From JAIBJN01 sp963748205 (GTDB lineage: Bacteria > Actinomycetota > Thermoleophilia > Gaiellales > Gaiellaceae): DNA of 64,000 bases. Shown here one piece after another: positions 55,166-63,687 of this stretch. Both the position numbers and the translations under genes were made by a program. The stretch is from contig CAVVIB010000002.1 of assembly GCA_963748205.1 (NCBI GenBank), forward strand, positions 62,001-126,000, written 5' to 3'. Each line of letters starts with the position of its first letter. The stretch's first letter is position 1. The notes under the pieces are model-generated. The model was not told the DNA's origin and did no database searches. It worked only from the letters and a program-made list of their open reading frames with translations.

Positions 55166-56309
55166 CGCCCAGAAACTGACTCCCGACGAGCAGATCAGGA
55201 GCGCGCGGGAGGGGTTCGACTCCGGCCGCGACTTCACGGTCGCGGTGGAGGAGGAGTTCGCGCTCCTCGACCCCCAGACGCTCGGCCTCGTCAACCGCTT
55301 CGAGGAGCTCCAGGCGGGCGCCGCCGGCACGCCGCTCGAGCCCCATCTCGTCGGTGAGCTGATCGCCTCCGAGATCGAGGTGCGCACGGGCCGCTGCGAG
55401 ACGTTCGCCGAGGCCGTGGCTGCGATGGCCGAACGGCGCCGCCAGCTGCTCGAGCTCGCAGCACGCTTCGAGGTTGCCCTCGGCACCACCGGCACGCACC
55501 CCTGGAGCCCGTGGCAGGAGCAGCGGATCATCGACACGGTGCACTACCGCCGCAACGACGAGATCCTGCGCTACGTCGTCTGGCGCAACAACAGCTTCGG
55601 GCTCCACGTCCACGTGGGGATCAAGGGCGCCGACCGCGCGATCGCCGTCACGGACGGCTTGCGGACGTTCCTGCCGCACCTGCTCGCGTACTCCGGCAGC
55701 TCCCCGTTCGTGGAAGGCGTCTACACGTACCTCCACTCGGCACGCACGCAGATCTTCACGCGCATGTTCCCGCGCTGCGGGATCCCGGACTCGTTCGGCG
55801 ACTGGGACAGCTACGAGCGCTACGTGCGCTTCCTCTACGAAACCGGCTCGATCACCGAGCACACGCAGCTCTGGTGGAGCGTCCGCCCGCACCTGGCCTT
55901 CCCGACCGTGGAGATCCGGATCGCGGACGGCCAGCCCGAGCTGGCCGAGGCCCAGAGCCTTGCCGCGCTCATGTTCGCCCTGACGGCGCGAATCGTCCGC
56001 GCGATCGACGAGGGCGAGCCGCTCCCGGACCATCCGCACCGCCTCCTGGAGGAGAACCTCTGGCGCGCGATCCGCTACGGGCTCTCCGGCGAGCTCATCG
56101 ACCTCGACAAGGGCGAGGTGCGGCCGGCGCGCGCGGAGATCGAGCGCCTGATCGAGTGGACGCTGCCGGTGGCCGACGAGCTCGGCCTCACCTCCTACCT
56201 GTCCGTTCCCGCCGTGACCGCCGCCGAGCGGCAGATCGCCCGGCACGAAGCGGGGGAGACCCTCGAGGAGATCTATGCCCAGGAGATCATGGAGCCTGTC
56301 CGTGTCTGA
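55158..56309 (+). CDS. Carboxylate-amine ligase, GCS2/YbdK family
   Basis: 383 residues. FTVAVEEEFALLDPQTLGLV (metal-binding EEE), LIASEIEVRTGRCETFAEAV, FEVALGTTGTHPWSPWQEQR, RNNSFGLHVHVGIKGADRAI and LWWSVRPHLAFPTVEIRIAD match glutamate-cysteine-ligase type 2 proteins. Members have weak gamma-glutamylcysteine ligase activity in E. coli (YbdK), and some actinobacterial members act in other ligations. GTG 55158 lies 6 nt after a TACTTT box. It overlaps the DUF1844 gene. Confidence 0.88.
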   Translation: MGDAQKLTPDEQIRSAREGFDSGRDFTVAVEEEFALLDPQTLGLVNRFEELQAGAAGTPLEPHLVGELIASEIEVRTGRCETFAEAVAAMAERRRQLLELAARFEVALGTTGTHPWSPWQEQRIIDTVHYRRNDEILRYVVWRNNSFGLHVHVGIKGADRAIAVTDGLRTFLPHLLAYSGSSPFVEGVYTYLHSARTQIFTRMFPRCGIPDSFGDWDSYERYVRFLYETGSITEHTQLWWSVRPHLAFPTVEIRIADGQPELAEAQSLAALMFALTARIVRAIDEGEPLPDHPHRLLEENLWRAIRYGLSGELIDLDKGEVRPARAEIERLIEWTLPVADELGLTSYLSVPAVTAAERQIARHEAGETLEEIYAQEIMEPVRV

Positions 56310-56625
56310 GCACGACGACGAGCTGGTGCAGGACGAGCTCGCCCGCGAGCTCGCCGAGGAGCTGAAGAAGCTCCGTGTCGAGGACGTGATCGTGAACACG
56401 CTCGTGCACGTCTCCACGATCGGCTATCGCAACCTCGGCCTGACCGAGGACTCGCGCGACGAGGGCGACCTCGAGCAGACCCGCCTCGCCGTCGACACGA
56501 TGCAGGCGCTCGTCCCCGTGCTCGAGGGCTTCCTCCCCGCGGATCTCGTCGGTGGGTTCGAGGAGCAGATCGCCAACCTTCAGCTCGCGTACGCGAAGGC
56601 AGCCAGGGAAGCCGATGGAAGCTGA
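56302..56625 (+). CDS. DUF1844 protein
   Basis: 107 residues, all helical and acidic: DELARELAEELKKLRVEDVI, VNTLVHVSTIGYRNLG and EQTRLAVDTMQALVPVLEG. This is the actinobacterial DUF1844 pattern; function unknown. GTG 56302 overlaps the upstream stop by eight bases and the end overlaps mtnP by 11, so the gene is embedded in the operon. Confidence 0.8.
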   Translation: MSEHDDELVQDELARELAEELKKLRVEDVIVNTLVHVSTIGYRNLGLTEDSRDEGDLEQTRLAVDTMQALVPVLEGFLPADLVGGFEEQIANLQLAYAKAAREADGS

Positions 56626-57403
56626 GATCGGCGTCTTCGGAGGCTCGGGCTTCTACTCCTTCCTCGAGGACGTCGAGGAGGTCGAGGTCGACACGCCGTA
56701 CGGCAAGCCCTCGGCGCCCTTCACGATCGGCGAGATCGGCGGCAAGCGCGTCGCCTTCCTCCCGCGGCACGGGCGCAACCACGAGCTGCCGCCGCACGCC
56801 ATCCCGTACCGGGCGAACGTCTGGGCGATGCGGGAGCTCGGCGTCCGGCGGATCATCGGCCCCAACGCCTCCGGCGCGCTCAAGGCCGATCTCGAGCTCG
56901 GTGAGTTCGTCGTCTGCGACCAGTTCGTCGACCGCACGACTGGCCGCAAGGACACGTTCTACGACGGGCCGGAGACCACGCACGTCTCCGCCGCGGACCC
57001 GTACTGCCCCGACCTGCGCCGCCTCCTCGTCGACAAGGCCGAGGAGCTCGGCATCAAGGTCCGCGACGGCGGCACGGTCGTCGTCATCCAGGGCCCGCGC
57101 TTCTCCACGCGCGCCGAGTCGAAGTGGTTCCAGGCCGCCGGCTTCGACACGATCAACATGACGGCCTATCCGGAGGGCTACCTCGCCCGCGAGCTCGAGC
57201 TCTGCTACGCGAACATCTCCATGGTCACCGACCACGACGTCGGCGTGGAGGGCACGGCGCCGGTCACGCACGAGCAGGTCGTGACGGTCTTCAACGAGAA
57301 CAACGCGCGGCTGCGGGAGCTCCTCTTCGCGGTCATCCCGAGGATCCCGACGCAGCCGGCCGACCACCTGTGTGCCACGGCGCTCGAGGGCGCGCGGTTC
57401 TAG
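56615..57403 (+). CDS. mtnP: S-methyl-5'-thioadenosine phosphorylase
   Basis: 262 residues. Phosphorolysis of methylthioadenosine, a by-product of polyamine synthesis. EIGVFGGSGFYSFLE (phosphate loop), FLPRHGRNHELPPHAIPYRA, VVVIQGPRFSTRAESKWFQ and TINMTAYPEGYLARELELCY follow the MTAP family. A related MTI phosphorylase specificity cannot be ruled out by eye. The window also holds a spermidine-synthase-like protein (5494). Confidence 0.9.
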   Translation: MEAEIGVFGGSGFYSFLEDVEEVEVDTPYGKPSAPFTIGEIGGKRVAFLPRHGRNHELPPHAIPYRANVWAMRELGVRRIIGPNASGALKADLELGEFVVCDQFVDRTTGRKDTFYDGPETTHVSAADPYCPDLRRLLVDKAEELGIKVRDGGTVVVIQGPRFSTRAESKWFQAAGFDTINMTAYPEGYLARELELCYANISMVTDHDVGVEGTAPVTHEQVVTVFNENNARLRELLFAVIPRIPTQPADHLCATALEGARF

Positions 57404-57516
57404 TCCCCGCGCCGTTTTTCTGGCACCTGTGATAGAACTCCGCCCGGCCGCTTCCGGCCTGGGGTGGTGGGGCTGAGCGATGCCCGCAACGCTCCGAACC
57501 ATGCCCGCGTAGAGCC
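57404..57516 (+). other. Leader/intergenic region before hppA
   Basis: Contains a possible -10 (TAGAAC at 57432), a small hairpin (GGCCG CTTC CGGCC) and a second stem (GAGCG with CGCTC around ATGCCCGCAA). No known riboswitch motif was recognised. The leader would be about 80 nt, long for this genome. Confidence 0.35.
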
Positions 57517-59559
57517 TTGACCGACTTCTTCCTGAACCACACCGTCCTGTTCGCGCTCCTCTGCGCGCTCTTCGGGATCGCGGTCGGTCTCTACCTGACG
57601 TGGTGGATCCTCAAGCAGCCCGCCGGCACGGAACGCATGCGCGAGATCGCGCGCGCCGTGCAGGAGGGCGCGGCCGCGTACCTGCGGCGCCAGTACATGA
57701 CGATCGGGCTCGTCGCGATCGTCCCGTTCCTCGTCATCGGCTTCTACAACGAGCTCGGGTGGGGCACGGCATTCGGGTTCCTCGTCGGCGCCGTCTTCTC
57801 GGCGGCGGCCGGCTTCATCGGCATGAACGTCGCGGTGCGGGCGAACGTCCGCACGGCGGAGGCGGCGAAGTCGGGCCTGACGCCCGCGCTCAACGTCGCG
57901 TTCCGCGCCGGATCGGTCACGGGCTTGCTCGTCGTCGGGCTCGGCCTGTTCGGCGTCGCGGGCTACTACGGGGTCCTCACGAGCTGGTTCGACATCGCGC
58001 AGGACGACGCGATCGACGACCTCATCGGGCTCGCCTTCGGTGGCTCCCTGATCTCCGTCTTTGCGCGACTTGGCGGCGGCATCTATACGAAGGCCGCCGA
58101 CGTGGGCGCCGACCTCGTCGGGAAGATCGAGGCCGGCATCCCCGAGGACGATCCGCGCAATCCGGCGGTGATCGCAGACAACGTCGGCGACAACGTCGGG
58201 GACTGCGCCGGTATGGCTGCGGACCTGTTCGAGACCTACGCGGTCACGGCGGTCGCGGTCATGCTTCTCGGCACCGCATTCCCCGCCGGCGGGCTCCCGC
58301 TGTTCCCGCTGGCCATCGGCGGCATCTCGATCATCGCCTCGGTGATCGGCATCTGGTTCGCGCGGGTCGGCCGCGGCGGGTCGATCATGAACGCGCTCTA
58401 CAAGTCGGTCGCCGTCGCCACGATCCTGTCCGCGATCGGCTTCATCCCGGTTACCCTCGCGTTCGACGAGGGCCGCTTCAGCTTCGGCGAGCTCTACGTC
58501 GCCTCCCTGATCGGCCTCATCATCACGTTCGCGCTCGTCGCCATCACGGAGTACTACACGGGCACGCGCTGGGGCCCGGTGAAGTCCATCGCGCGCTCGT
58601 CCCAGACGGGCCACGCGACGAACATCATCGAGGGCCTCGCCGTGGGCATGCAGGCCACGGCGCTCCCCGTGATCGTGATCGCGATCGGCATCGTGGCCGC
58701 GTACGAGGTCACGGACAGCCTCTACGGGATCGGCGTCGCCGTCATGGCGCAGCTCTCCATGACCGGCCTGATCGTCGCGCTCGACGCGTACGGGCCTGTG
58801 ACGGACAACGCGGGCGGCATCGCCGAGATGGCCGACCTGGACGAGTCCGTGCGCGGCATCACCGACCCGCTGGACGCCGTCGGGAACACGACGAAGGCGG
58901 TCACGAAGGGCTACGCGATCGGCTCCGCCGGCCTCGCGGCGCTCATCCTCTTCGACGAGTACGCCCGCGGCCTCGCGGACGAGCAGGTCGCGAGCGTCTT
59001 CGCGCTCAACGACCCGTGGGTGATCGCCGGCCTCTTCATCGGCGGGCTGATGCCGTTCCTGTTCGCCTCGCTCGCGATGCAGGCGGTCGGTCGCGTCGGC
59101 GGCCTCGTGGTGGACGAGGTGCGGCGGCAGTTCCGGGAGATCCCGGGGATCCTCGAGGGCACGGGGCGCCCGGATTACAGCCGCGCGGTCGACATCGTCA
59201 CGAACATGGCCATCAAGAAGATGCTTCTGCCCGCGCTCATCCCGGTCGCGGTCCCGATCATCGTCGGGATCATCAGCCCCGAGGCGCTGGGCGGCCTCCT
59301 GATCGGCACGATCGTGACCGGCATCTTCCTCGCCATCGCCATGACGTCCGGCGGCGGCGCCTGGGACAACGCGAAGAAGCTCATCGAGGACGGCGCCTAC
59401 GGCGGCAAGGGCTCGGAGGCCCACGCCGCGGCCGTCACAGGCGACACGGTCGGCGATCCCTACAAGGACACGGCCGGCCCGGCGATCAACCCCATGATCA
59501 AGATCGCCAACATCGTCGCCATCCTGATCATCCCGATCATCGCCTCGATCCACGGCTAG
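57517..59559 (+). CDS. hppA: K+-insensitive pyrophosphate-energised proton pump
   Basis: 680 residues with about 16 membrane helices. It couples hydrolysis of PPi to proton export. The catalytic core is KAADVGADLVGKIEAGIPED, NVGDNVGDCAGMAADLFETY, and near the C-terminus NAKKLIEDGAYGGKG and AAVTGDTVGDPYKDTAGPA. The GNTTKAVTKG motif has Lys at the site that separates K+-independent (Lys) from K+-dependent (Ala) pumps, so this is K+-independent. No ATG is available; TTG 57517 (TDFFLNHTVL) is the likely start. Works naturally with the PPi-type phosphofructokinase at 7709. Confidence 0.96.
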   Translation: MTDFFLNHTVLFALLCALFGIAVGLYLTWWILKQPAGTERMREIARAVQEGAAAYLRRQYMTIGLVAIVPFLVIGFYNELGWGTAFGFLVGAVFSAAAGFIGMNVAVRANVRTAEAAKSGLTPALNVAFRAGSVTGLLVVGLGLFGVAGYYGVLTSWFDIAQDDAIDDLIGLAFGGSLISVFARLGGGIYTKAADVGADLVGKIEAGIPEDDPRNPAVIADNVGDNVGDCAGMAADLFETYAVTAVAVMLLGTAFPAGGLPLFPLAIGGISIIASVIGIWFARVGRGGSIMNALYKSVAVATILSAIGFIPVTLAFDEGRFSFGELYVASLIGLIITFALVAITEYYTGTRWGPVKSIARSSQTGHATNIIEGLAVGMQATALPVIVIAIGIVAAYEVTDSLYGIGVAVMAQLSMTGLIVALDAYGPVTDNAGGIAEMADLDESVRGITDPLDAVGNTTKAVTKGYAIGSAGLAALILFDEYARGLADEQVASVFALNDPWVIAGLFIGGLMPFLFASLAMQAVGRVGGLVVDEVRRQFREIPGILEGTGRPDYSRAVDIVTNMAIKKMLLPALIPVAVPIIVGIISPEALGGLLIGTIVTGIFLAIAMTSGGGAWDNAKKLIEDGAYGGKGSEAHAAAVTGDTVGDPYKDTAGPAINPMIKIANIVAILIIPIIASIHG

Positions 59560-59574
59560 GCCGTGGAGCCGCCG

Positions 59575-59802
59575 TTAGGCGGAGCGGCGGCGGCGGACCT
59601 GCGGGCCCTGCGTGCCGAGCGCGGCGTAGGCGAGCGCCTGCAGCGACTCGTTCAGGCTCGAGAGCTCGTGCGCGATGCGCTGGAGCTGGTCGCCCGAGTC
59701 CAGGCGCCGGTTGAGCGCGTGCACCTCGTCGCAGAGGCGGTCGAGGCGCGCCAGGATCGCGTCCAGCTGGCGGTCGTCGAGTTGGCTGCGCTCAGGCGGC
59801 AT
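59575..59802 (-). CDS. Small coiled-coil protein
   Basis: 75 residues: DDRQLDAILARLDRLCDEVH, ALNRRLDSGDQLQRIAHELS and SLNESLQALAYAALG form heptad-like repeats, ending in a basic tail (QVRRRRSA). ATG 59802 overlaps the end of the HAD gene by 11 nt, so the two are coupled. Unknown function. Confidence 0.65.
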   Translation of the reverse strand: MPPERSQLDDRQLDAILARLDRLCDEVHALNRRLDSGDQLQRIAHELSSLNESLQALAYAALGTQGPQVRRRRSA

Positions 59803-60274
59803 CGCCGCTGATCTTAGCCAGGGCGGCCAGGGTGTCCGCGACGGCAGCCTCGCCCTGGAAGCGCTCGAGGAGGCGTTCGCGGGCGCCCTCGCCGGTCTCG
59901 ACGGCCTCGACGTGCCTGGCCGCCCCGAGCTGGGCCAGGGCGACGCGCGCGAGCGGCTCGGGCGCGTCGGTGAAGACGCCGATGCGCACCCCCGCGCGGC
60001 CGAGCGCGCGCAGCGCGGCGCTCGCCTCGGCGCTCGGGCGCAGATAGACCGGCGCGCGGTCCTCGGCGAAGCGCTCGAGTGCGCCGCGCCAGTCGCCGAT
60101 GCCCGCCTCCGCCCAGCGGTCGAGCTCCGCGGCCGCCGCGGCACGGTCCTCGGGGAGCGAGTCGGGATCGAGCGAGGCGATCGACGCGAAGCGCCGCGCC
60201 GAGTCGGCCAGGAAGTCGCGCCAGAGCGGTCGCGTGTCGCCGAGCGCGTCGAGGTCGACGGCGACCGCCTTCAC
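59792..60274 (-). CDS. HAD-like hydrolase family protein (divergent)
   Basis: 160 residues. Motif I reads AVAVDLDALGDTRPLW, keeping the DxD pair but without the usual Thr/Val two residues on. Motif II is GVFTDAPEPL, with Thr as phosphate ligand. Lys and acidic motifs III/IV are not clear. GTG 60274 overlaps the stop of the VanZ-like gene (GTGA). Phosphatase activity is possible but unproven. Confidence 0.65.
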   Translation of the reverse strand: MKAVAVDLDALGDTRPLWRDFLADSARRFASIASLDPDSLPEDRAAAAAELDRWAEAGIGDWRGALERFAEDRAPVYLRPSAEASAALRALGRAGVRIGVFTDAPEPLARVALAQLGAARHVEAVETGEGARERLLERFQGEAAVADTLAALAKISGDAA

Positions 60275-60618
60275 GACCGCGAACCGGCCCAGCGGGCGAA
60301 GAGCAGGACGCCGGCGGCGACGCCGAGCGTGTCGACGAGCCAGTCGAGCGGCGCGCCCTGGCGCCCGGTGACGAAGGTCTGGTGGAACTCGTCGGTGGCC
60401 GCGTAGGCGGAGCCGAGGAGGATCGCCAGCGGCTCGCGCCCGACGGCGCGCTGGAGCAGCCCGCCGAGCACGGCGTACTCCGCAAAGTGGGCCATCTTCC
60501 GGAGTACCAGGTCCCAGGTGCCCAGGCCCGTGCCGAGGCTCGGGATCGACGACAGCGCGAAGATCAGCCCGGCCCAGAGCAAGACGGGAAGCCAGAGGTT
60601 GAGCCGGGCCGCAGTCAC
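60271..60618 (-). CDS. VanZ-like membrane protein
   Basis: 115 residues from GTG 60618, which follows a TACGCT box by 7 nt; an upstream GTG 60636 is less likely. Hydrophobic segments (LWLPVLLWAGLIFALSSIPS, WLVDTLGVAAGVLLFARW) with RKMAHFAEYAVLGGLLQRAV and AATDEFHQTFVTGRQGAPLD match the VanZ family, integral membrane proteins of poorly known role. First gene of a three-gene minus-strand unit. Confidence 0.88.
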   Translation of the reverse strand: MTAARLNLWLPVLLWAGLIFALSSIPSLGTGLGTWDLVLRKMAHFAEYAVLGGLLQRAVGREPLAILLGSAYAATDEFHQTFVTGRQGAPLDWLVDTLGVAAGVLLFARWAGSRS

Positions 60619-60625
60619 GCGCGCC

Positions 60626-60631
60626 AGCGTA
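60626..60631 (-). promoter_or_regulatory. -10 box TACGCT of the VanZ-like gene
   Basis: TACGCT on the minus strand ends 7 nt before GTG 60618. Confidence 0.45.
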
Positions 60632-60678
60632 GCCACACGCCCGTTTGCGCGACGAGGAGTATGCTCCCGCCTCAGATA

Positions 60679-60821
60679 GGCGAGCGGTCAAGGGAAGCCG
60701 GTGCAAGTCCGGCACGGTCCCGCCGCTGTGAGGGGAGACGCTCCTCCGCCACGAGCCACTGGCCGACGGCCGGGAAGGCGGCGGAAGAGGGAGCCCCGAG
60801 TCAGAAGACCTGCCTCTCGCC
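60679..60821 (+). ncRNA. Cobalamin (AdoCbl) riboswitch
   Basis: Contains AAGGGAAGCCGGTGCAAGTC, then GGCACGGTCCCGCCGCTGTG, GCCACTGG, GGGAAGGC and GAGTCAGAAGACCTGCC, all hallmark segments of the B12 element. Outer stem GGCGAG (60679) pairs with CTCGCC (60816). It precedes btuF by 33 nt and should switch off the B12 uptake operon when cobalamin is plentiful. Confidence 0.95.
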
Positions 60822-60853
60822 CTCAGATCCGTTGTCCTCGCGGAAGGAGAAAC

Positions 60854-61814
60854 GTGTTCCAGCGACCTCTTGCAGCCCTCCTGGCTGCCCTTGCTCTTTT
60901 CCTTGCCGGCTGCGGCGGGGAGTCCGAGAGCGCCGAGCCGGCGCAGCCGACCTCGTCGGCCGCCGTAGAGACGACTGCGGCCCCCGAGTTCCCGGTCACC
61001 GTCGAGGCCGACAACGGCCCCGTCACGATCGAGGAGGAGCCCGACGCCATCGTCTCGCTCTCGGCCACGGCGACCGAGTCCCTCTTCGCCATCGGCGCCG
61101 GCGAGCAGGTGCTCGCCGTCGACGACCAGTCGAACTACCCGGCCGAGGCGCCGGTGAGCCGACCTGTCCGGCTTCGAGCCGAACGTCGAGGCGATCGCCG
61201 GCTACGAGCCCGATCTCGTCATCGCCGCATACGACCCCGGCGGGCTCGTGGAGGGTCTGGAGAAGCTCGACATCCCCGTGCTCCTGCAGGACGCCGCGCC
61301 GGACCTGGACTCGGCCTACGAGCAGATCGAGACCCTCGGCGCCGCCACCGGGAACCCGGACGGTGCCGAAACCGTGATCACGGACATGGAGACCGCGATC
61401 GACGAGCTCGTCGCCTCGGTGCCGGGCGCCGCAGGCGCGACCGTCTACCACGAGCTCGGGCCGGACTTCTTCTCGGCCACCTCGGACACGTTCATCGGGA
61501 GCATCTACGAGCTCTTCGGGCTCGTGAACATCGCCGACGCCGCCGCCGGGGCAGCCGACGCGGGCGGCTATCCGCAGCTCACCGGCGAGTACATCGTCTC
61601 CGAGAGCCCCGACCTGATCGTCCTCTCCGACACGAAGTGCTGCCAGCAGACGGCCGAGAAGGTCTCGAATCGTCCCGGCTGGAGCGGGATCGCGGCCGTG
61701 ACGAACGGGAACATCGTCGAGGCCGACGACGACATCGCCTCCCGCTGGGGGCCGCGCACGGTCGAGTTCGTCGAGCTGATCGCGCAGTCGCTCGAAGGAG
61801 TCGGGAGCCGCTAG
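60854..61814 (+). CDS. btuF: Cobalamin ABC transporter substrate-binding lipoprotein (apparent frameshift near 61160)
   Basis: About 319 residues. GTG 60854 follows GAAGGAG. The signal ends LALFLAGC (lipobox LAGC). The BtuF/FhuD fold starts EEPDAIVSLSATATESLFAI. A single extra C near 61160 (GAGCCGACCTG) breaks the frame between AEAPVS and DLSGFEPNVEAIAGYEPDLV. It continues IIV-type strands to WGPRTVEFVELIAQSLEG at 61814. Delivers cobalamin to BtuCD; controlled by the riboswitch upstream. Confidence 0.88.
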
Positions 61815-62893
61815 TGGCAGACGCCGGCGGCCTGCGGGGCCGCATGCTGGGACGGCAGGAGCAGGCGCTGCGGGGCGTCTCGCTCGGCTGGTCGCTGGCC
61901 GCCGGCGCCTTCCTCCTCGTGGCGACGCTGCTCGGTCTCGCGCTCGGGCCCGTCGACCTCGGCCTCGGTGCCGTGACGCGCGAGGTGCTCAGCCACGTGC
62001 CCTTCCTCGGCGTCGAGTCGTCCTTCTCGGACACCGAGGACGCCATCCTGTGGGAGCTGCGTGCGCCGCGCGTCGTGCTCGGCCTCCTCGTCGGGGCCAT
62101 GCTCGCGATCGCCGGGGCGTCCTACCAGGGCGTGTTCCGCAACCCGCTCGCCGACCCGTACCTGCTCGGCGCGGCCGCGGGCGCCGGCCTCGGCGCGACG
62201 ATCGTGATCGCCTACGACCTCGCGGGCGACTTCAGGCCCGACCTGCGGCCGATCGCGGCCTTCGTCGGCGCGATGCTCGCCGTCGGCGTCGCGTACGCAC
62301 TCGGCCGCTCGGTCGGCGGACGGCAGACTGCCACGCTCATCCTGGCCGGCGTGACAGTCGCGTCGTTCCTGACCGCGCTCCAGACGTACGTTCAGCAGCG
62401 TCGGGTGGAGAGCGTCCAGGAGGTCTACAGCTGGATCCTCGGCCAGCTCGAGACCGCGGGCTGGAGCGACGTGCTGATCATCCTCCCGTACGTCGTCGTC
62501 AGCGCGGTGCTGCTCCTCTGGCACCGCCGGCTGCTCGACGTCCTCGCCGTCGGCGACGACGAGGCGGCGAGCCTCGGGGTGCCGGTCGCGCGCGTGCGGC
62601 TCCTCATCGTGCTCGCGGCCACGCTGGGCACGGCCGCCGCGGTTGCCTTCAGCGGCCTGATCGCGTTCGTCGGGATCATCATCCCGCACGCGATCCGGCT
62701 CATGGCCGGGACGAGCTACCGGGTCGTCCTTCCGCTCTCGCTCGCCTTCGGCGCCGGCTTCCTCGTCCTCGTCGACCTGGTCGCGAGGACGGTCATCGCG
62801 CCGGCGCAGCTCCCGATCGGGGTCGTCACCGCCTTCCTGGGCGCTCCGTTCTTCGCCGTCGTCCTTCGCACGACCCGGACGGTCGGTCCCTGA
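61814..62893 (+). CDS. btuC: Cobalamin ABC transporter permease
   Basis: 359 residues, about ten membrane helices. RAPRVVLGLLVGAMLAIAGA, SYQGVFRNPLADPYLLGAAA, GASLG-like GDDEAASLGVPVARVRLLIV and FSGLIAFVGIIIPHAIRL are FecCD-family signatures. GTG 61814 overlaps the btuF stop by one base. Other FecCD substrates (iron-siderophores) are excluded mainly by the riboswitch and cobU context. Confidence 0.93.
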   Translation: MADAGGLRGRMLGRQEQALRGVSLGWSLAAGAFLLVATLLGLALGPVDLGLGAVTREVLSHVPFLGVESSFSDTEDAILWELRAPRVVLGLLVGAMLAIAGASYQGVFRNPLADPYLLGAAAGAGLGATIVIAYDLAGDFRPDLRPIAAFVGAMLAVGVAYALGRSVGGRQTATLILAGVTVASFLTALQTYVQQRRVESVQEVYSWILGQLETAGWSDVLIILPYVVVSAVLLLWHRRLLDVLAVGDDEAASLGVPVARVRLLIVLAATLGTAAAVAFSGLIAFVGIIIPHAIRLMAGTSYRVVLPLSLAFGAGFLVLVDLVARTVIAPAQLPIGVVTAFLGAPFFAVVLRTTRTVGP

Positions 62894-63687
62894 TGCTCCG
62901 CGTCGAGGACATTCGGGTCTCGCTCGAGGGCACGGAGGTCGTGAAGGGCGTCGGCCTCCACCTGGGCGAGGGGGAGTGGCTCAGCCTCATCGGGCCCAAC
63001 GGCGCCGGGAAGACGACGGTCCTGCGCGCGGTCGCGGGCCTCGTCCCGTACTCGGGCTCGATCCGCCTCGCGGGCGACGAGGCGTCGGGCCTGCGCCGCC
63101 GCGAGCTGGCGAGGCGCGTCGCGGTCGTGCCGCAGATCCCCATCATCCCGCCGGACACGAGCGTCCTCGAGTACGTCGTCCTCGGGCGCACGCCGCACCT
63201 CGGCTACTCGGGGAGCCCCGGCGTCCGCGACGTGACGGCGGCGCGCTCCGCGCTCGCCCGGCTCGACGCCGCGCATCTCGGCGATCGCCGGCTCGGCTCG
63301 CTGAGCGGCGGCGAGCGGCAGCGCGCCGTCCTGGCGCGCGCCGTGGCACAGGACGCGCGGCTCCTGCTCCTCGACGAGCCGACCAGCGCGCTCGACGTCG
63401 GCGCGCAACAGCAGGTGCTCGAGCTGGTGGCCTCACTTCGCGCCGACCGAGGTCTTACTGTCCTCAGTGCGATGCACGACCTCACGCACGCGGGTCAGTA
63501 CGCCGACCGGCTCGTGCTGATGGACGGCGGCCGCGAGGTCGCCGAGGGGGCGCCGAAGGACGTCCTGACGGAACAGCTCGTCGCGCGCCACTACGGCGCC
63601 GAGGTGCGCGTGATCGTGGACGAGGAGACCGGCATCGCCGTCGTGCCTCTGCGTCCGCGCGTGGCTTCCGAAGAGCCGGTCACCTGA
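62893..63687 (+). CDS. btuD: Cobalamin ABC transporter ATPase
   Basis: 264 residues. Walker A GPNGAGKTTVLRAV, Q-loop AVVPQIPIIPP, signature LSGGERQRAVLARAVA, Walker B LLLLDEPTSALD, H-loop SAMHDLTHAGQ. ATG 62893 overlaps the btuC stop by one base and its own stop overlaps cobU by one base. Confidence 0.95.
   Translation: MLRVEDIRVSLEGTEVVKGVGLHLGEGEWLSLIGPNGAGKTTVLRAVAGLVPYSGSIRLAGDEASGLRRRELARRVAVVPQIPIIPPDTSVLEYVVLGRTPHLGYSGSPGVRDVTAARSALARLDAAHLGDRRLGSLSGGERQRAVLARAVAQDARLLLLDEPTSALDVGAQQQVLELVASLRADRGLTVLSAMHDLTHAGQYADRLVLMDGGREVAEGAPKDVLTEQLVARHYGAEVRVIVDEETGIAVVPLRPRVASEEPVT

Noticed and set aside
57404..57516. Fluoride or TPP riboswitch before hppA
   Set aside because: Two small hairpins are present but none of the conserved core sequences of these riboswitches could be matched.
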